A stretch of DNA of 64,000 nt from Glandiceps talaboti (lineage: Eukaryota; Hemichordata; Enteropneusta; Spengelidae): positions 14,078,776 through 14,142,775 of the forward strand of contig NC_135568.1 of NCBI RefSeq assembly GCF_964340395.1, read 5' to 3'. Of this stretch, positions 23,913-35,560 are shown piece after piece. The position numbers were made by a program, and so were the translations under genes. The number at the start of each line of letters is the position of its first letter. Positions within the stretch are counted from its first letter, which is position 1. The notes beneath the pieces are model-generated. The model made no database searches. It worked only from the letters and a program-made list of their open reading frames with translations, and was not told where the DNA came from.

Positions 23913-24606
23913 AAAAAATCTAATCAATTTCGCTGTTGTTCTTGAAACGTTTTGGAAACAGAGTGTCCTTCATCGTTGATCCATTCCATTGTAAGAAAGG
24001 ACGCCGCCGCGTCGCTGTGCATATCTTACGTAATTCTAACCCCATCATTTAAATATGGGATATATGTTTAAGTTGCAAAATATAGTTAGTTAAGTTGCAC
24101 CATCTCGTTGTTAATGTTAAAGTTGGACAGAACACGCCTCCTTCTGGTTTTACCCTCCCTTCAGATGCGTCACCATTATATAAACAGATCTAGACGAGTC
24201 TGAAGCTACAGCTTCGGTGATTTCTGTTCCTGAAGGACAACTTACAATTGGGTCTGAGACAGAGGTGTTTGACCCTGGTCCCAGTCTACATCGGCGTTAT
24301 TAGTGTTGCAATTCTCTTCAGTCTATTGTAACGGTAATATCAACAGTTTTGTTGTTGTTGTTGTTTTTATTTACTTTTGTTTTCTGTTGCAAGACTAATC
24401 TCAAGTTTTTTCGTTTATGTATTGTTATAGGGACAGTGTCTATGTTATGTGTTTCACACGGCGATATTGGGGTCTCGTGAACATATGGTGCCGTATATGT
24501 ATAAATGTAAAAATCTGTCGCAGTTACCTCACAGGATCACTACACTCTCTAGTCGTGGGTATAGGGTTATCTTGTAACTAAAATACTGCAATAAACGTAA
24601 ACTTAC

Positions 24607-24700
24607 CTGGAAGCTGAAGTTTGAGGGTGGTTCTATTTAGTCACCACAGTATGGGGGAATCATATGATACTGTACTGCGCATGTCAAGTGTGCATATCTC
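24607..24700 (-). other. Candidate 5' non-coding exon of gene A
   Basis: Strong donor TTCCAG|GTAAGT after 24607 on the minus strand and no usable open frame across it. A TGCGCATG motif (NRF1-like half) lies about 70 bases upstream at 24676-24683; gene B also has NRF1-like motifs near its candidate first exon. The upstream limit is unknown. Confidence 0.4.
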
Positions 24701-25030
24701 GCTACTGAGATTTCATCAAATTTGTATGGACTGCTGTAACAAAGGATGGATACCACTTTCATTACTTTAGTTTGGTGTGCAATGCTGCTGAAAGGAAGAC
24801 AATCATTGCAGATTGAATTCTTAACTGACACGTACACTTCAAAGATAACCATGATAGCCAAATTACAAGGTATTGTCATCGTAAATTATTGCCGTTTGTG
24901 ACAAACAAAACAAATAAATACATAAAATAAACTATCAAATAAATGACAAATGAACAAGCAAACGAACGAAAAGTATAGGGATAAATAAAATAATTAAATA
25001 AACCAGCAAATAAACAGATATTCATGGGGT

Positions 25031-25110
25031 GTACTAGATATGTCTTTTTTCTATACTCATCACTATAACATTTTATAGTGATGGGTATAGAAAAAAAATA
25101 TCTAGTGTAC
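25031..25110. repeat. 80-bp hairpin
   Basis: GTACTAGATAT at the left pairs with ATATCTAGTGTAC at the right, and CTATACTCATCACTATAA pairs with TTATAGTGATGGGTATAG around a 4-base loop (CATT). Confidence 0.85.
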
Positions 25111-25299
25111 CACGGTTCCTGGGCCCCCCTGCGGTTTGCTTTGGGGTCGAAAAAAAAAACGTGCGATCGTGGAATGGGAACTCGTTTTATTCAGTAGTTT
25201 ACAGGAGGTCACCAGAAGAATACAAAACTATGAAAGAGAATCCTCAGAAAATAAAAGTGGACACCCCCTTACATCCATATTGGGAGAAAGGTGTGGTAT

Positions 25300-26720
25300 G
25301 GTTGGATTGCATAATAGCCCTCTAAATAGCCAAGTGGCTAATAGGTACATTAGCAATGTGAATATAATAGCTTGAAATGGCTATTCGGGCTATTTTCATT
25401 TTCCACCAGTAGTTTTTAGCCACTATTAGCCATTAGTAACCAAGTAATAGCTCGCTATCAGCTAATGTAAAAACCAGGAATATGGTATAAATATCCCCCT
25501 TGGCAGTGATTAAGGCTATTAGCCATTAGCAGCCAGGTAATAGCTTGCTATCAGCTATTGTTTACAGCAGTGGTCTGAGTTTACAGCGAACAGTGTCTTT
25601 TAAACTGATAGCATTAATGATTAAACTTAAGTGTGAATACACATGTAAGTTGTCGTGGCATTACCCTGGAGAGCCGGTACGGTGGGTATGTTCAATTATC
25701 CTCTTCGAACGGCGGCACAACTAATCATAACATCCATAGAAATCGGTAAACACCGAGGAGAACATCTGTTTCGTAGCAGTCATACATAGCATCCCTAAAT
25801 TGAGTGACCAAGCGATTGAACGGACGGAGTGTGGCTGGCGGAAGGTGACTTTGGATGAATACACATTTTTTTTGTAATATCTACATTCTTGAAGTTTAAC
25901 AATATGTACACCAATGAAAAAGTTAATGGTGTTGAAATTGTTAGTCAGATGCTTAAGTCTGAATACTTCGTGTACATTAATGAAAGTCAGTGTCTCTGAA
26001 CTTGTCGCAGTTTGCAAGGCGTTATATGTTGATATTCTAGGTGAAAATAAACGTGGGAATGTGTGATTAGTATTAGCATCTAAGAACGGTCGGAAAGTGA
26101 TGGGGTCGGTAGCTGGTAGCCGGCTATTAACTGGCTATTAATGGCTAATAGCGGCTATTAATGGCTAATAGCTTGAATAGCTGAATAGCCAGGTGTCGGA
26201 GTGCTGGGGTTGTTAGGTGGCAGCTGGCTATTAGCCGGCTATTGATGGCTAATAAGGGCTATTAATGGCTAATAGCTTGAATAGCTGAATAGCCATGTCC
26301 TGAAGAGTGCTGGGGTTGTTAGCTGGTAGCCGGCTATTAACGGCTAATAGCCGCTATTAGCTATCTGCCTAGGGAGATAATAATACCATATTCCCGTTTT
26401 ATAATAGCTGATAGCAAACTATTACCTGGCTATTTATGGCCAATATTATTAAATTGAATAGCCAATAGCCGCTTTTTATCTGAGATCCCGCTATTGTGGC
26501 AATCAAATAAATACCCAGTAGCTGCTATTTACCTTGAGATCAAGCTATTTTGGCAACCAAAGAAATAGCCAAAAGCCGCTATTTAGCTCGAATCAAGTTA
26601 TTTCGGAGATGAAGCTATTTTTGGCAATCAAATAAATAGCCAATTACCGTTATTTTTCTTAGATGAAGCTATTTTAATAAATAGCCAATAGCCGCTATTT
26701 ATCTGAGATAAAGCTATTTT
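25300..26720. repeat. Large foldback element with AATAGC-rich arms
   Basis: Both ends are dense in GGCTATTA, AATAGC and GCTATT. The left arm (to about 25570) contains GGTAATAGCTTGCTATCAGC followed by AGGAATATGGTAT. The right arm contains the reverse complement, ATACCATATTCCCG then AGCTGATAGC and TATTACCTGGC, at about 26380-26430. About 530 bp of ordinary sequence separates the arms. No protein is encoded in it. Confidence 0.7.
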
Positions 26721-28095
26721 GGCAATCAAACAATCACGCACCTTTATCCATATTGACGACGTTACTACAATCAATGCGTCTGTATTTGCATACGAATAAA
26801 TGAACGTCAACACAAGTCCATTAATATTTTGTTACAACGCTTTGGTGAAAACCACAGTAATATAACTAATTTTAGAATACCATACAGCTTTCTGTTTGCT
26901 GCAACCCTACAGAAAACCAACAGGAAACTGCATATGCCACACTTCAATAGCAAGATCGCACTGTTTGCTACATTTAGTCTAAATGAAATAAATTTAAATT
27001 TCATTGCAACTCAATGCAGACATTTGGGCGCCATGCCAGTGTTTTCCGTGAATCAAAGACCAGATAAAGGGTTCGTAAAATCACTGTGGTAAAATGTCAT
27101 TTCATGTCTACAAGACACGTGTAGCAAAATGTAGCAAGAAACTATACTTATTCAATCTTGCTATCTGAAAGTGCAGCATGTCCAGTTTCTTTTGGTTTCT
27201 GCGTGGTTGTATCAAACAGAACAGCTGCATGGTATAGCACAGTTGAATCTTAATGACACAACCGCTTGTGAGTTAATATAATATTTGATTTCCAAGATGG
27301 TCGTGATACGAAATAGTCAAGAAATACTATCACCGGTGTTTGCACCGAAAAACAATAAACCTTCTCCTTTTTCGGTGCAAACACTGATGACGGTATTTTT
27401 TTGAATATTTGCAAAAACCTAATAACGCCATTATTCTGTACCATAACAATCCTTGAATAGAATATTAGCCCACGAGTGGCTGTGATATGACCAAGTTTCA
27501 ACACCTAGCTATAGGCAGTGCACCATTCGACGTATCAACATAGTAACGCTGTTGAACGTCCCTGTTGTCAAAACCATGTGTCATAACAAACGTGTATGGT
27601 ATACTAAAACGTCAATGTGTCTCCATATCTGCTAACCACTACCACCATATATTACTACTTGGAAGAGCGTTACACGTGACGTGCTTACAGGTATTATCCC
27701 ATACGCACCAGGAATGCAATATATAATTCAATAACTTACCTCAAATCGACTAAGTATTCCACGTATGTACATGTCTGTAACGAGTTCGGTTACTGTCTTG
27801 AAATACAGCCCCTCTATCACCGTGCTTGATTTTCTGAGCCGCTTGGAACTATTACATAACCAACATATGCGTGTTTAGAAACTAAACAGAACACGGTTTA
27901 GGGACGGATCATTTCACCGTTGGGGGGGGGGGGGGTCCGAGTTTGGTGTGTTAAGTTTCTCAAAATGACCTCTCTCAAAATTGAATGGCCAACAAAGGCC
28001 GCATTTTCCAAACTATCTCCTGCTGGCCAATGCCCTCCCATATCTACACGGTGTTTGATATGCCACTCACTAAAATATTAATTGCTTGAATCAAA
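26721..28095. other. Non-coding stretch with one hairpin
   Basis: No gene recognised. A ~88-bp hairpin lies at 27317-27404 and a G run at 27922-27933. A good donor-like site (GAG|GTAAGTT, minus strand) at about 27740 follows an open but unrecognised stretch. Confidence 0.3.
27317..27404. repeat. 88-bp imperfect hairpin
   Basis: GTGTTTGCACCGAAAAA and its complement TTTTTCGGTGCAAACAC flank a ~15-base loop (CAATAAACCTTCTCC). Outer arms TCAAGAAATAC and GTATTTTTTTGA also pair. Confidence 0.85.
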
Positions 28096-30206
28096 TAATA
28101 ATAATTAATAATAATAATTTATTTATAAAGCGTCAGTATCCACAAAAAAAATGTGATCAAAGACGCTGTAAGCAATTCATACAATACAAATATCACTTAA
28201 AAAGCAGTTTTAAAAAGTAAAGTTTTAACATTGGATTTAAAAGCAGATAAGGTAGGTGACTGACGGATGTTGAGTGGGAGATTATTCCAGAGAGTGGGGG
28301 CAGCAACACTAAAAGCACGATCACCATATGTCTTAGTACGTGATCGAATGGGGCAGAGTTTGAACTGATCAGCTGACCTTAAATTACGACGTGGAACGTA
28401 TAGTTCTATCATGTCAGAAAGATAAATTGGTCCAAGCCTATGAATGGATTTAAAAATAAGAACTAAAATCTTAAAAACAATACGTTCAGAAACAGGTAAC
28501 CAATGCAACTGATATAAAATTGGAGTGATGTGAAAGGTGATTTTGGAACGAGTTACAATTCTAGCAGCAATATTTTGAATACGTTGAATACGGTTGATTA
28601 GGTACTTCGGTAGCCCAAATAAAAGTGAATTACATGAATCTATTCGAGATGTAATGAATGCATGAACTAATTGCTCAGTAGCAGGTTGAGATAAATATTT
28701 GCGGATAAGCGCAATACGACGCAAATGAAAAGTGGCAGAACGGCAGATCTGTCCAATATGCGGCTTCATTGTCAGACAAGAGTCAAGGATCACTCCAAGG
28801 CTCTTGGCCTGACAATGGACGGGAATCAGAGCATCGCCAACACGAATTTCTGTAATCGCTCTAGTGGACAGATCACCCGAAGTAGCAGAAAAAATAACAA
28901 ATTCAGTCTTATCATCATTCAAACACAAGAAATTTTCAGACATCCAAGACCTGACATCAGAAATACAAAGTTCAAGATTAGAAACCATTCTAGCTTCATT
29001 ATCTATAGTACAAGACATATAAACTGAAGAGTCATCTGCATAAAAACTATAGAGACATCCATGACTTGAAACTAATTCACCTAATGGAGAAGTGTACATA
29101 TTAAAAAGTATAGGTCCTAGAACCGATCCCTGTGGTACCCCAGTGTCAAGCGGATAGAATGGTGACTGGGTGGAATTCACAAGTACACACTGACTGCGAT
29201 TGGAGAGGTAGGACTGAAACCACATGAGGACACTATCTGAAAGACCAAAACGGTCTCTTAAGCGATTCAGTAAAATAGAATGGTTCACAGTGTCAAATGC
29301 TGCGGAAAGATCAAGCAATACCAAGAAGACGTCCCTTTTCTCATCAAGAGAGAGCAAGATGTCATTTGTTACTTTAAGGAGAGCAGTCTCTGTACTATGT
29401 CCTGGTTTGTACGCAGATTGCAATGGCTCGTCCAGTGAATAGTTAACAATGTGGGAAGTCAGCCTCCTGGCAACAATACGTTCTAAAGTCTTCGACAAAA
29501 ACGGCAAGTTAGATACAGGGCGGTAATTTTTAAGAACTTCTTGATCAAGAGATGACTTTTTAATGAGAGGTTTAACGACGGCTTCCTTAAAATGAGCGGG
29601 TACTACACCATACCGTAGAGAATTATTGAAGATTTCGGTAATGTGCGGTAACAATACTTGTATAATGTCAGGGTGTTTGAAGATCTTGGTTGGAATCGGG
29701 TCAAGGCAGCAAGTAGATGAAGGCGATGAACGAATGATCGTGTCAATTTCATCACCAGTAGTAGGTTTAAAAGCATCTAGGCGACAATCGGGTTTCATTT
29801 CAGCAACAGGTTGTGAATAGCGGTGATTAGAATTTCCAGGTACAGTGCCCAGGTTCAAGGTTAGAGACTTGACGCGATTTAAAAAGAATTGAGCAAAACG
29901 ATTTGCTAATTCCGAGGAATCCTCATGTTTTGGTAGAACAGCAGAAGTGTTAGTATGACCAAGTAACCCCTTTACAACCTGAAATAACTGTTTTTGGTTA
30001 CCCGCGCAATCGTCAACAAGTCCGGCGTAATGACTCTTTTTTGCCTCCTCAACAAGGCGCACTACGTCAGTCCGACAGGCCCTGTAAATCTGACGATGTA
30101 CTTCCAAACTTGATTTTCTCCACACTCTTTCTGCCTTCATTCTTTTCAACCGTGCATCGATGATTGACTGATTAATCCATGGAACTGGTGTTCTTAGATG
30201 GAAATG
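28096..30206 (-). mobile_element. CR1/L2-group LINE, 5'-truncated, intact reverse transcriptase frame
   Basis: The frame is open from about 30206 to the stop at 28197. It begins between the endonuclease and RT domains (PVPWINQSIIDARLKRM...ERVWR linker), so the endonuclease is missing. RT motifs in order: NYRPVSNLPFLSKTLERIV, LLDLSAAFDTVNHSILL (motif A Asp), GVPQGSVLGPILF, and FYADDSSVY (catalytic DD), then the CR1/L2 C-terminal region ending LSAFKSNVKTLLF. The 3' UTR is short: a GCGTC...AAATAAATT block ending in (ATT)n at about 28096-28125. No stops or frameshifts, which suggests a fairly recent insertion by target-primed reverse transcription. It sits between the two sialyltransferase-like genes in their orientation. 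The first ATG (30149) is not the native start. Confidence 0.92.
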
Positions 30207-31076
30207 CTGTTCTTAGATTCATAGATGATCATTTGAATGTAATTGGAACAGTTTTTCTTGCTGCTAGCTATATCTGGAAGCTATGATGGTACGTGAAACA
30301 GTTGTGGACTGAATAGCGTTAACGAATGCTTGTATGAAGTGAAATATGGAAGACTTTATGCAACGTTAACGATACAAAATATCTGATACAAAAAAAATAA
30401 AACCAGTGGATGATCCTGATGAAGATTATTGTGACATCCTTGTCCGTATTACTTATTATTTTTTGCTCGGATTAATGACAATTATCGATATTATTATGAT
30501 TTGGTATGAAACTTGTCTCTTTCCTGACACGGATTGTAGTGCTACAAACAGACAAGGTCAACGAAATTCGTTCCGTTGCTGCAACCATTTTCGTCTAAAT
30601 TAAGTTCCACAAAATTGGGTATTAAAATACGCGGTGCATGTACCCGTTTATATTTGTGTGATGATACATTACAAGAGTATAAAATATATACATAATATAA
30701 CATAAGCGATGATATTTATAATAAAAAAAAATAATGTTTCGTACACTTGCAGTTTAATACAGTGCTGCCAATCTTACATATTTTGAATCTCTTCATAATT
30801 ACTGTTATATCATATGGTCGCAAAATCACAAGCCTCTTTTACGGCATCGTCCGAGATAGCTGCTGTTATATCATCGTCGTAATTTCACAAGCCTCTTTTA
30901 CGGCACTGTCCGAGACTCGCCATCGAAAAATATGCTGTGGCTTGCGAAAATGCCCAGTTAACGTTTTTTTTCTACAGGTGTGTGTTATGCCAATGCCATC
31001 ATCCTTCTACTATTCGAGTCGTGATTTCAAAACGAGGTTGGACGGAGGTATGTTTTATTCCCTGTGTTTGTTTGTT

Positions 31077-31124
<48 letters not shown>

Positions 31125-31695
31125 CGTTTGTCTGTCTGTCTGTCTGTCTCATGCCTGTCTGTATGTTTCCTTGTTTCTTTGTGATTTTTTATTAGCCAGA
31201 TATCTAAAACGACATGGGTTTATTCAAGTTATGAAACTTTAATTCAAAAAAATGTATTTGCAAATAATTTAAGGCGCTTTAAGTTCTTACCAGCTACATT
31301 CACATTACAGGGACCAGAGTCGACCCTAGTCCGTAAAACTAATAAGCAGGTTTTTGGGGCAGTGTTCTGGTACATGGTTGGGTTTGTCAACTGGGGTAGG
31401 TACGCAGCTTGTCTTGGATCTGGTGTGCCACCACGTGGTTTATGGATGGGGTGATCGCTGAGAATCGAGTCATCAACTAGAACCAGAGTCGATCTAAATG
31501 TATTTACACTAAAAAGTTAAGCCGGCTTCATATCCATACGAACATAAATCACTCTAACTGTTTATGGTTTGGTTTTACCAAATAGTAGATACATGTAGCT
31601 GACTCGTTCGAAGAGCTGTTGAGGTTAGCAGGTGTACTTCCTATCGAGTATCCTCTTAGTAAATTCGGTACATGCTTTTTTTTTTTTTTTTAGAT
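30207..31695. other. Intergenic stretch with a short tandem duplication and a microsatellite
   Basis: At about 30822-30915 a ~65-bp block (CACAAGCCTCTTTTACGGCA) occurs twice. Part of it also appears inverted at about 35905-35935, so it belongs to a dispersed repeat. A (TGTC)n run lies at 31080-31150. No gene recognised. Confidence 0.5.
31080..31150 (+). repeat. (TGTC)n microsatellite
   Basis: TGTT units followed by about 15 TGTC units with CGTC interruptions. Confidence 0.9.
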
Positions 31696-31945
31696 TTACA
31701 TACACTTGTCTGTGACTAGAGTAATGACACGTCTTCTATGTAAATCTTGTAAAATTGAAAATTCTCTTGGCATTGTCTTTTTTCTTTTCCTATACTTGAT
31801 CTTTTCGTAGTAATGGTGACTGACGTCACTTCCGTCACTGTCTGTACTAAACGGCCAGAATCCGTACATATGAATATTTTTGCAGAAGAGAGTAGCAATG
31901 GTTAACATCACGAAACCTTCACTGCTGCCGGTTTTATTCCAAAAC
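31696..31945 (-). CDS. Gene B exon 4 (sialylmotifs S, III, VS)
   Basis: Acceptor TCTACTTTAG, then FWNKTGSSEGFVM...MYGFWPF, SHHYYE, MPREF, DLH and TDKC. The codon before ACA-ATG-CCA is AAG (Lys), where this family usually has His. Confidence 0.88.
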
Positions 31946-34341
31946 CTAAAGTAGAGAAGAAATATTATGTTAAAAAATGTATACAATGAAAATCCACAAA
32001 GCTGCAGGAAAAGGAACGAACATGACGGTCGCTAACACATATAAGCATATAGTTGATAACAACTTCAGATAAAAAATATTCCTATGGGCTACAGTGTTGT
32101 GAGTCTTCGATCGTCAATTAATAACATGAGTGTTGGCTTACCGCATACTAGTATTTCATAAAGCCGAACTGATTCGCAGACAGATTGGCAAATTGCTAGT
32201 CTGCGCAGACGCATAATTGTGTGACGGATAAGAATTGGGTATGGATGTGATTCTACCTGTTTGTGAGTTGAGGCCAGACTGGTACCGGTGCATACGCAAC
32301 TCTGTAGGTAAAGTTTCTTTTTCCCAATGTCTCGTTCAAAATGTAGGTAATTTTTGAGTTGGCATGATCCATCAGGAGGGTATGCGCAGACATGTTATAA
32401 GGAAACCAAACAATTGATCCATTTAGATGTTCAAGGGCAGTCAGATATCTTCTATTTTTCTTAACCTTGGGGTTCTTTTTAGGGTTGTGAAGGTAAGTAT
32501 TTAGGAAGTGAATGGCAAAATGGTTAACTGCGGTCAGGTTTGTATTTCGACCAACATCCTCTTCGAACCCCTTAACGACTGCCAGATTCATACGCATTAT
32601 GAAATCATGTGAGTCGATCTCTTTCCCACATTTGCTGTCTTTCAAAATACCACTGCTGCCAACGATAGCACAACTTTCCTGTGGCTTCAGAGTGTAAAAG
32701 TTATCGTCAAAGTAATCCCGGAAGATACCGCGTGTTGTCGCCCTAATAGGCCAGTAACGTTGATGGAGTTTCATCTTCCCAGGTTGAACGTGATCACGGT
32801 ATATTGCTAGTGATGTTTCAAGATTAAAATACAGGGAAGTGTTACCTCTGCAAGTATAAAAAAATTGAGCATTTAATAGAAAACATACGACGGTCTACTG
32901 CCAATGACAAACGATGTCTGTTATATTCAAATTAGTGAAGCATATTAAACTATCACTTACTACTATTTGCTAAACTCAAACCTGATGTTCAGGAATATAC
33001 AAATGATTCATTTGCATAATTTTAAATAGCTTATAAAGTGACGTTTCGGCGTGGATGCCGTATCGCGCCGCGGGGCGCCCTCAGGCATCTTTAAACCCGT
33101 GAAGGCCGTTGAGGGCGGATTGACACGACGTTTTTGTGCCACAAGTTCGCTGAAATAGGTAAAGATTCACAATATGATTGTTAATAGGGGAAAACAAATA
33201 ATGTACGTCCTTACCGTAATTCCTTTAAACTGTTTACAAACTTGATGTTATCAGGACATTCGCCACAAGGATCAAACCGACTATATGATTCGAAAGAGGG
33301 AAATATACGTTTGGAAATATGAGTAATTAATAAATTAAGTAAAGGAAAGTTGTTTAAAAATAGAATAAAAACTACTAGTTTCTATTCATGTGTTTAAAGT
33401 TATACGTTTTGTAATTTGTCATGTCTCTTGAATACACGCGTATGAAACCTCATTTATGGATACATTGCAGTGAAAAGAATCATAAATGAATTTATGTAAA
33501 CGAGTGTGATGTGGGAAGGCAGCGATCACTTCCGGAACAAACAAACCAAATAAGGTTAACGTTAATAAACGGAGGAACTTGAGGTAAATAAAGAAATCGA
33601 GCGGTATTCACTACATCAGATTTTAATCAGATTGGTCCTATCTCAGAAAAATCATTTACACCAATCCTGTATCGCACGACGTCAATATTGTAATGCGTAG
33701 AGAGAACAACTACACTGCACTGGAGCAAGGAATAATTAACAAATAAACAACCGTTCGCTCTTTTCACACTCTTGAAATAATGCCCACACAATATTAATCA
33801 TATGCTGAGACCAGCTGTGGGAACAAAAAGAAAACGACCCTAACAGTGCATGATAGCAGCCCCCTTCTCAGCCAATTAGGCTACCAAAGTACCATTTTCG
33901 TAACCCTATTCATATATTCATAAGGGTTGAGCAACGCAGTATTCAACTCTACAAACATGTTTTTTTTTCAGGATTCTCTAAGAATGACTAAAACATCTGC
34001 TAGGATACAGTTAGCAAGGGATGAAATCAGGCCCATCTTTATCATGTATAAATTATGATTCACATTGGTCGAGAATCAATGTGATAAAGTCTTATTGCCT
34101 CCACCCCCCCCCCCCCCCAAAAAAAAAAAAAAACATTTTAAAAAACAACAACAAGCAAACAAACAAACAAAACTTACCCTTGACGACGTAAGTGCGATTT
34201 TAGATTTCCGGACGACGGGAATGGTGAATAGCTAGCAATGATAGTGACCAGTTTTTCATTTTTCTCGATAAACACTATAGTAACTATACTACAGACGAGG
34301 ACAGCGACCATGAATATCCATTTCTTCACGTCCATCAACAT
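31696..34341 (-). CDS. ST8Sia-like sialyltransferase (GT29), gene B, four coding exons
   Basis: Coding exons on the minus strand join as 34341-34178, 33280-33215, 32847-32257 and 31945-31696: 1071 nt, 356 aa, all introns phase 2 with GT/AG borders, the same structure as gene A. Type II anchor MDVKKWIFMVAVLVCSIVTI follows a two-residue extension (a second ATG at 34335 aligns with the start of gene A and may be the real one). Sialylmotif L begins SCAIVGSSGIL with CGKEIDSHDFIMRMN; motif S has MYGFWPF; motif III is HHYYE; motif VS is MPREF; the protein ends one residue after the conserved Cys (TDKCM). Expected role by family: alpha-2,8-sialyl transfer in the Golgi. Odd: the motif VS His is replaced by Lys, around residue 330. 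The stem (exon 2, 22 codons) is shorter than in gene A. Confidence 0.88.
32257..32847 (-). CDS. Gene B exon 3 (sialylmotif L)
   Basis: Acceptor ATACTTGCAG, donor AACAG|GTAGAA. Contains the YFDDNFYTL lead-in, motif L, and ends PVWPQLTNR, aligning with PVWPHLMRR in gene A. Confidence 0.9.
33215..33280 (-). CDS. Gene B exon 2 (stem)
   Basis: Acceptor ATCATATAG, donor TTACG|GTAAGG. 66 nt encoding a short stem with DPCGECPDNIKFVNSLKEL; the two Cys are not present in gene A's exon 2. Confidence 0.8.
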
Positions 34342-34372
34342 AGTAAATTAACAATCAATGTAAAATGGTTCC
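34178..34372 (-). CDS. Gene B exon 1 (signal anchor)
   Basis: Acceptor TTCTTCACAG before 34372, ATGs at 34341 and 34335, donor CAAGG|GTAAGTT after 34178. Encodes the short cytosolic tail, the membrane span and a Ser/Pro stem start (SYSPFPSSGN). Confidence 0.85.
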
Positions 34373-34590
34373 CTGTGAAGAAAAACGTGTGTTGATAAGG
34401 CGAGAGAGACAAACTTTAAATGTTTACCATGCCTGGTAAACACGACATCCTCGTCCCAGACATACTTTTTTGAAGTATTGAAATCATAAGTAGGGTCCTT
34501 ACAATGGTATTTAAGTTTGGAATGACGTATGAGTTATATGCAAATACTGTAAAATTGCAATATTTAGTCGTGGTCAATTTTCTTACAGTT

Positions 34591-34592
<2 letters not shown>

Positions 34593-34676
<84 letters not shown>
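34593..34676 (+). repeat. (CT)n microsatellite
   Basis: About 42 CT units without interruption, upstream of gene B exon 1 (in its 5' intron). Confidence 0.97.
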
Positions 34677-34679
<3 letters not shown>

Positions 34680-34939
34680 GAATACGTCATGAGATGCTGA
34701 CGAAGAGCTCCATTTCAAGTGTATTCCAACATTCCGCAACATACATACTCATACAGTTGCATGTCACGTAAATATGGATAAATTTAATTATAAACATACT
34801 AGATATAAATTACAGGGTGATATGACTCGATGTCACAAACTAAAGCTGGATGGCCATTCTTTGTATATTTGAGCTTTAAAATTTTGGGCGAATAAGTACA
34901 AGTGACGTAACGTTAATGTTATATAATAAAAAATATGTT

Positions 34940-35300
34940 TGTTTTTTTATCTGATTAGCGCTTTCCCACTGTGCTCAAAGTGCTTTACAATTATCACCCC
35001 TGGCACGGATCTATAACGGCACAAAGGCCTTCCTCAACTCCCTGGGGAGTATACAATCCATTGCAGCCTGTGTGAGCACATAGAATTCAAGATAAAACAT
35101 TCACATTGCAACCTCTATCCTACCAGGTCCCCAATTATACAGTTGCGTTGACTAATATTATAAGGCAAAGTCGTAGGTCAAATCTTACCCAAGGACTTTA
35201 GCCATTAAGAAATAAGACGCAGTGACGAGGTTCAAATCTGCAACCTACAGATTCCAAACCCGGACACTCTCACCATTACGTTCCACCTGATCAGAATGGA
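34940..35300 (-). repeat. tRNA-derived SINE with LINE-like 3' tail
   Basis: Read on the minus strand, the head at about 35300-35215 has an A-box-like GTAATGGTGAGAG and a B-box-like GGTTGCAGATTTGAACC. The tail at 34945-35010 contains the complement of GCGCTTTCCCACTGTGCTCA and AAAGTGCTTTACA, resembling the GCGC-type ends of CR1/L2 elements, so it may be mobilised by a LINE of the type seen at 28-30 kb. Confidence 0.6.
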
Positions 35301-35459
35301 AAATAGAGCTGCATATTAAACATAGATAAAACGTTAATCATTCCTTCGGAAAATCTCACAGTTATTTATAATTTCTGGGGTTTTCAAATGATGATGAATA
35401 AAGCCCCACATCTCACTGTAAATGTGAACAATATGAAGAAGTAGAAATATACATCTTAC

Positions 35460-35560
35460 CTGTGTCTATTTCACCGGTGATAACATAAATAATTTGATGA
35501 CGACCAACTCAAACACAGAAACAAAGGCTGCAATATGTGCAACTTGAAATTACGCATGCG
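35460..35560 (-). other. Candidate 5' non-coding exon and promoter of gene B
   Basis: Donor ACACAG|GTAAGA follows 35460 on the minus strand and would splice to the acceptor before 34372. CGCATGCGCA, an NRF1-type palindrome, lies at 35553-35562. The exact transcription start is not visible. Confidence 0.45.

Noticed and set aside
23043-23979. Long HTYIHTYI / MYVCMYVC frames in the ACAT arrays
   Set aside because: Microsatellite translation, open on both strands in several frames.
27740-27850. Possible coding exon ending in GAG|GTAAGTT on the minus strand
   Set aside because: Open for about 37 codons but with no homology or acceptor that fits a gene in the window.
28725-29820. Plus-strand frames inside the LINE
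   Set aside because: Shadows of the minus-strand reverse transcriptase frame.
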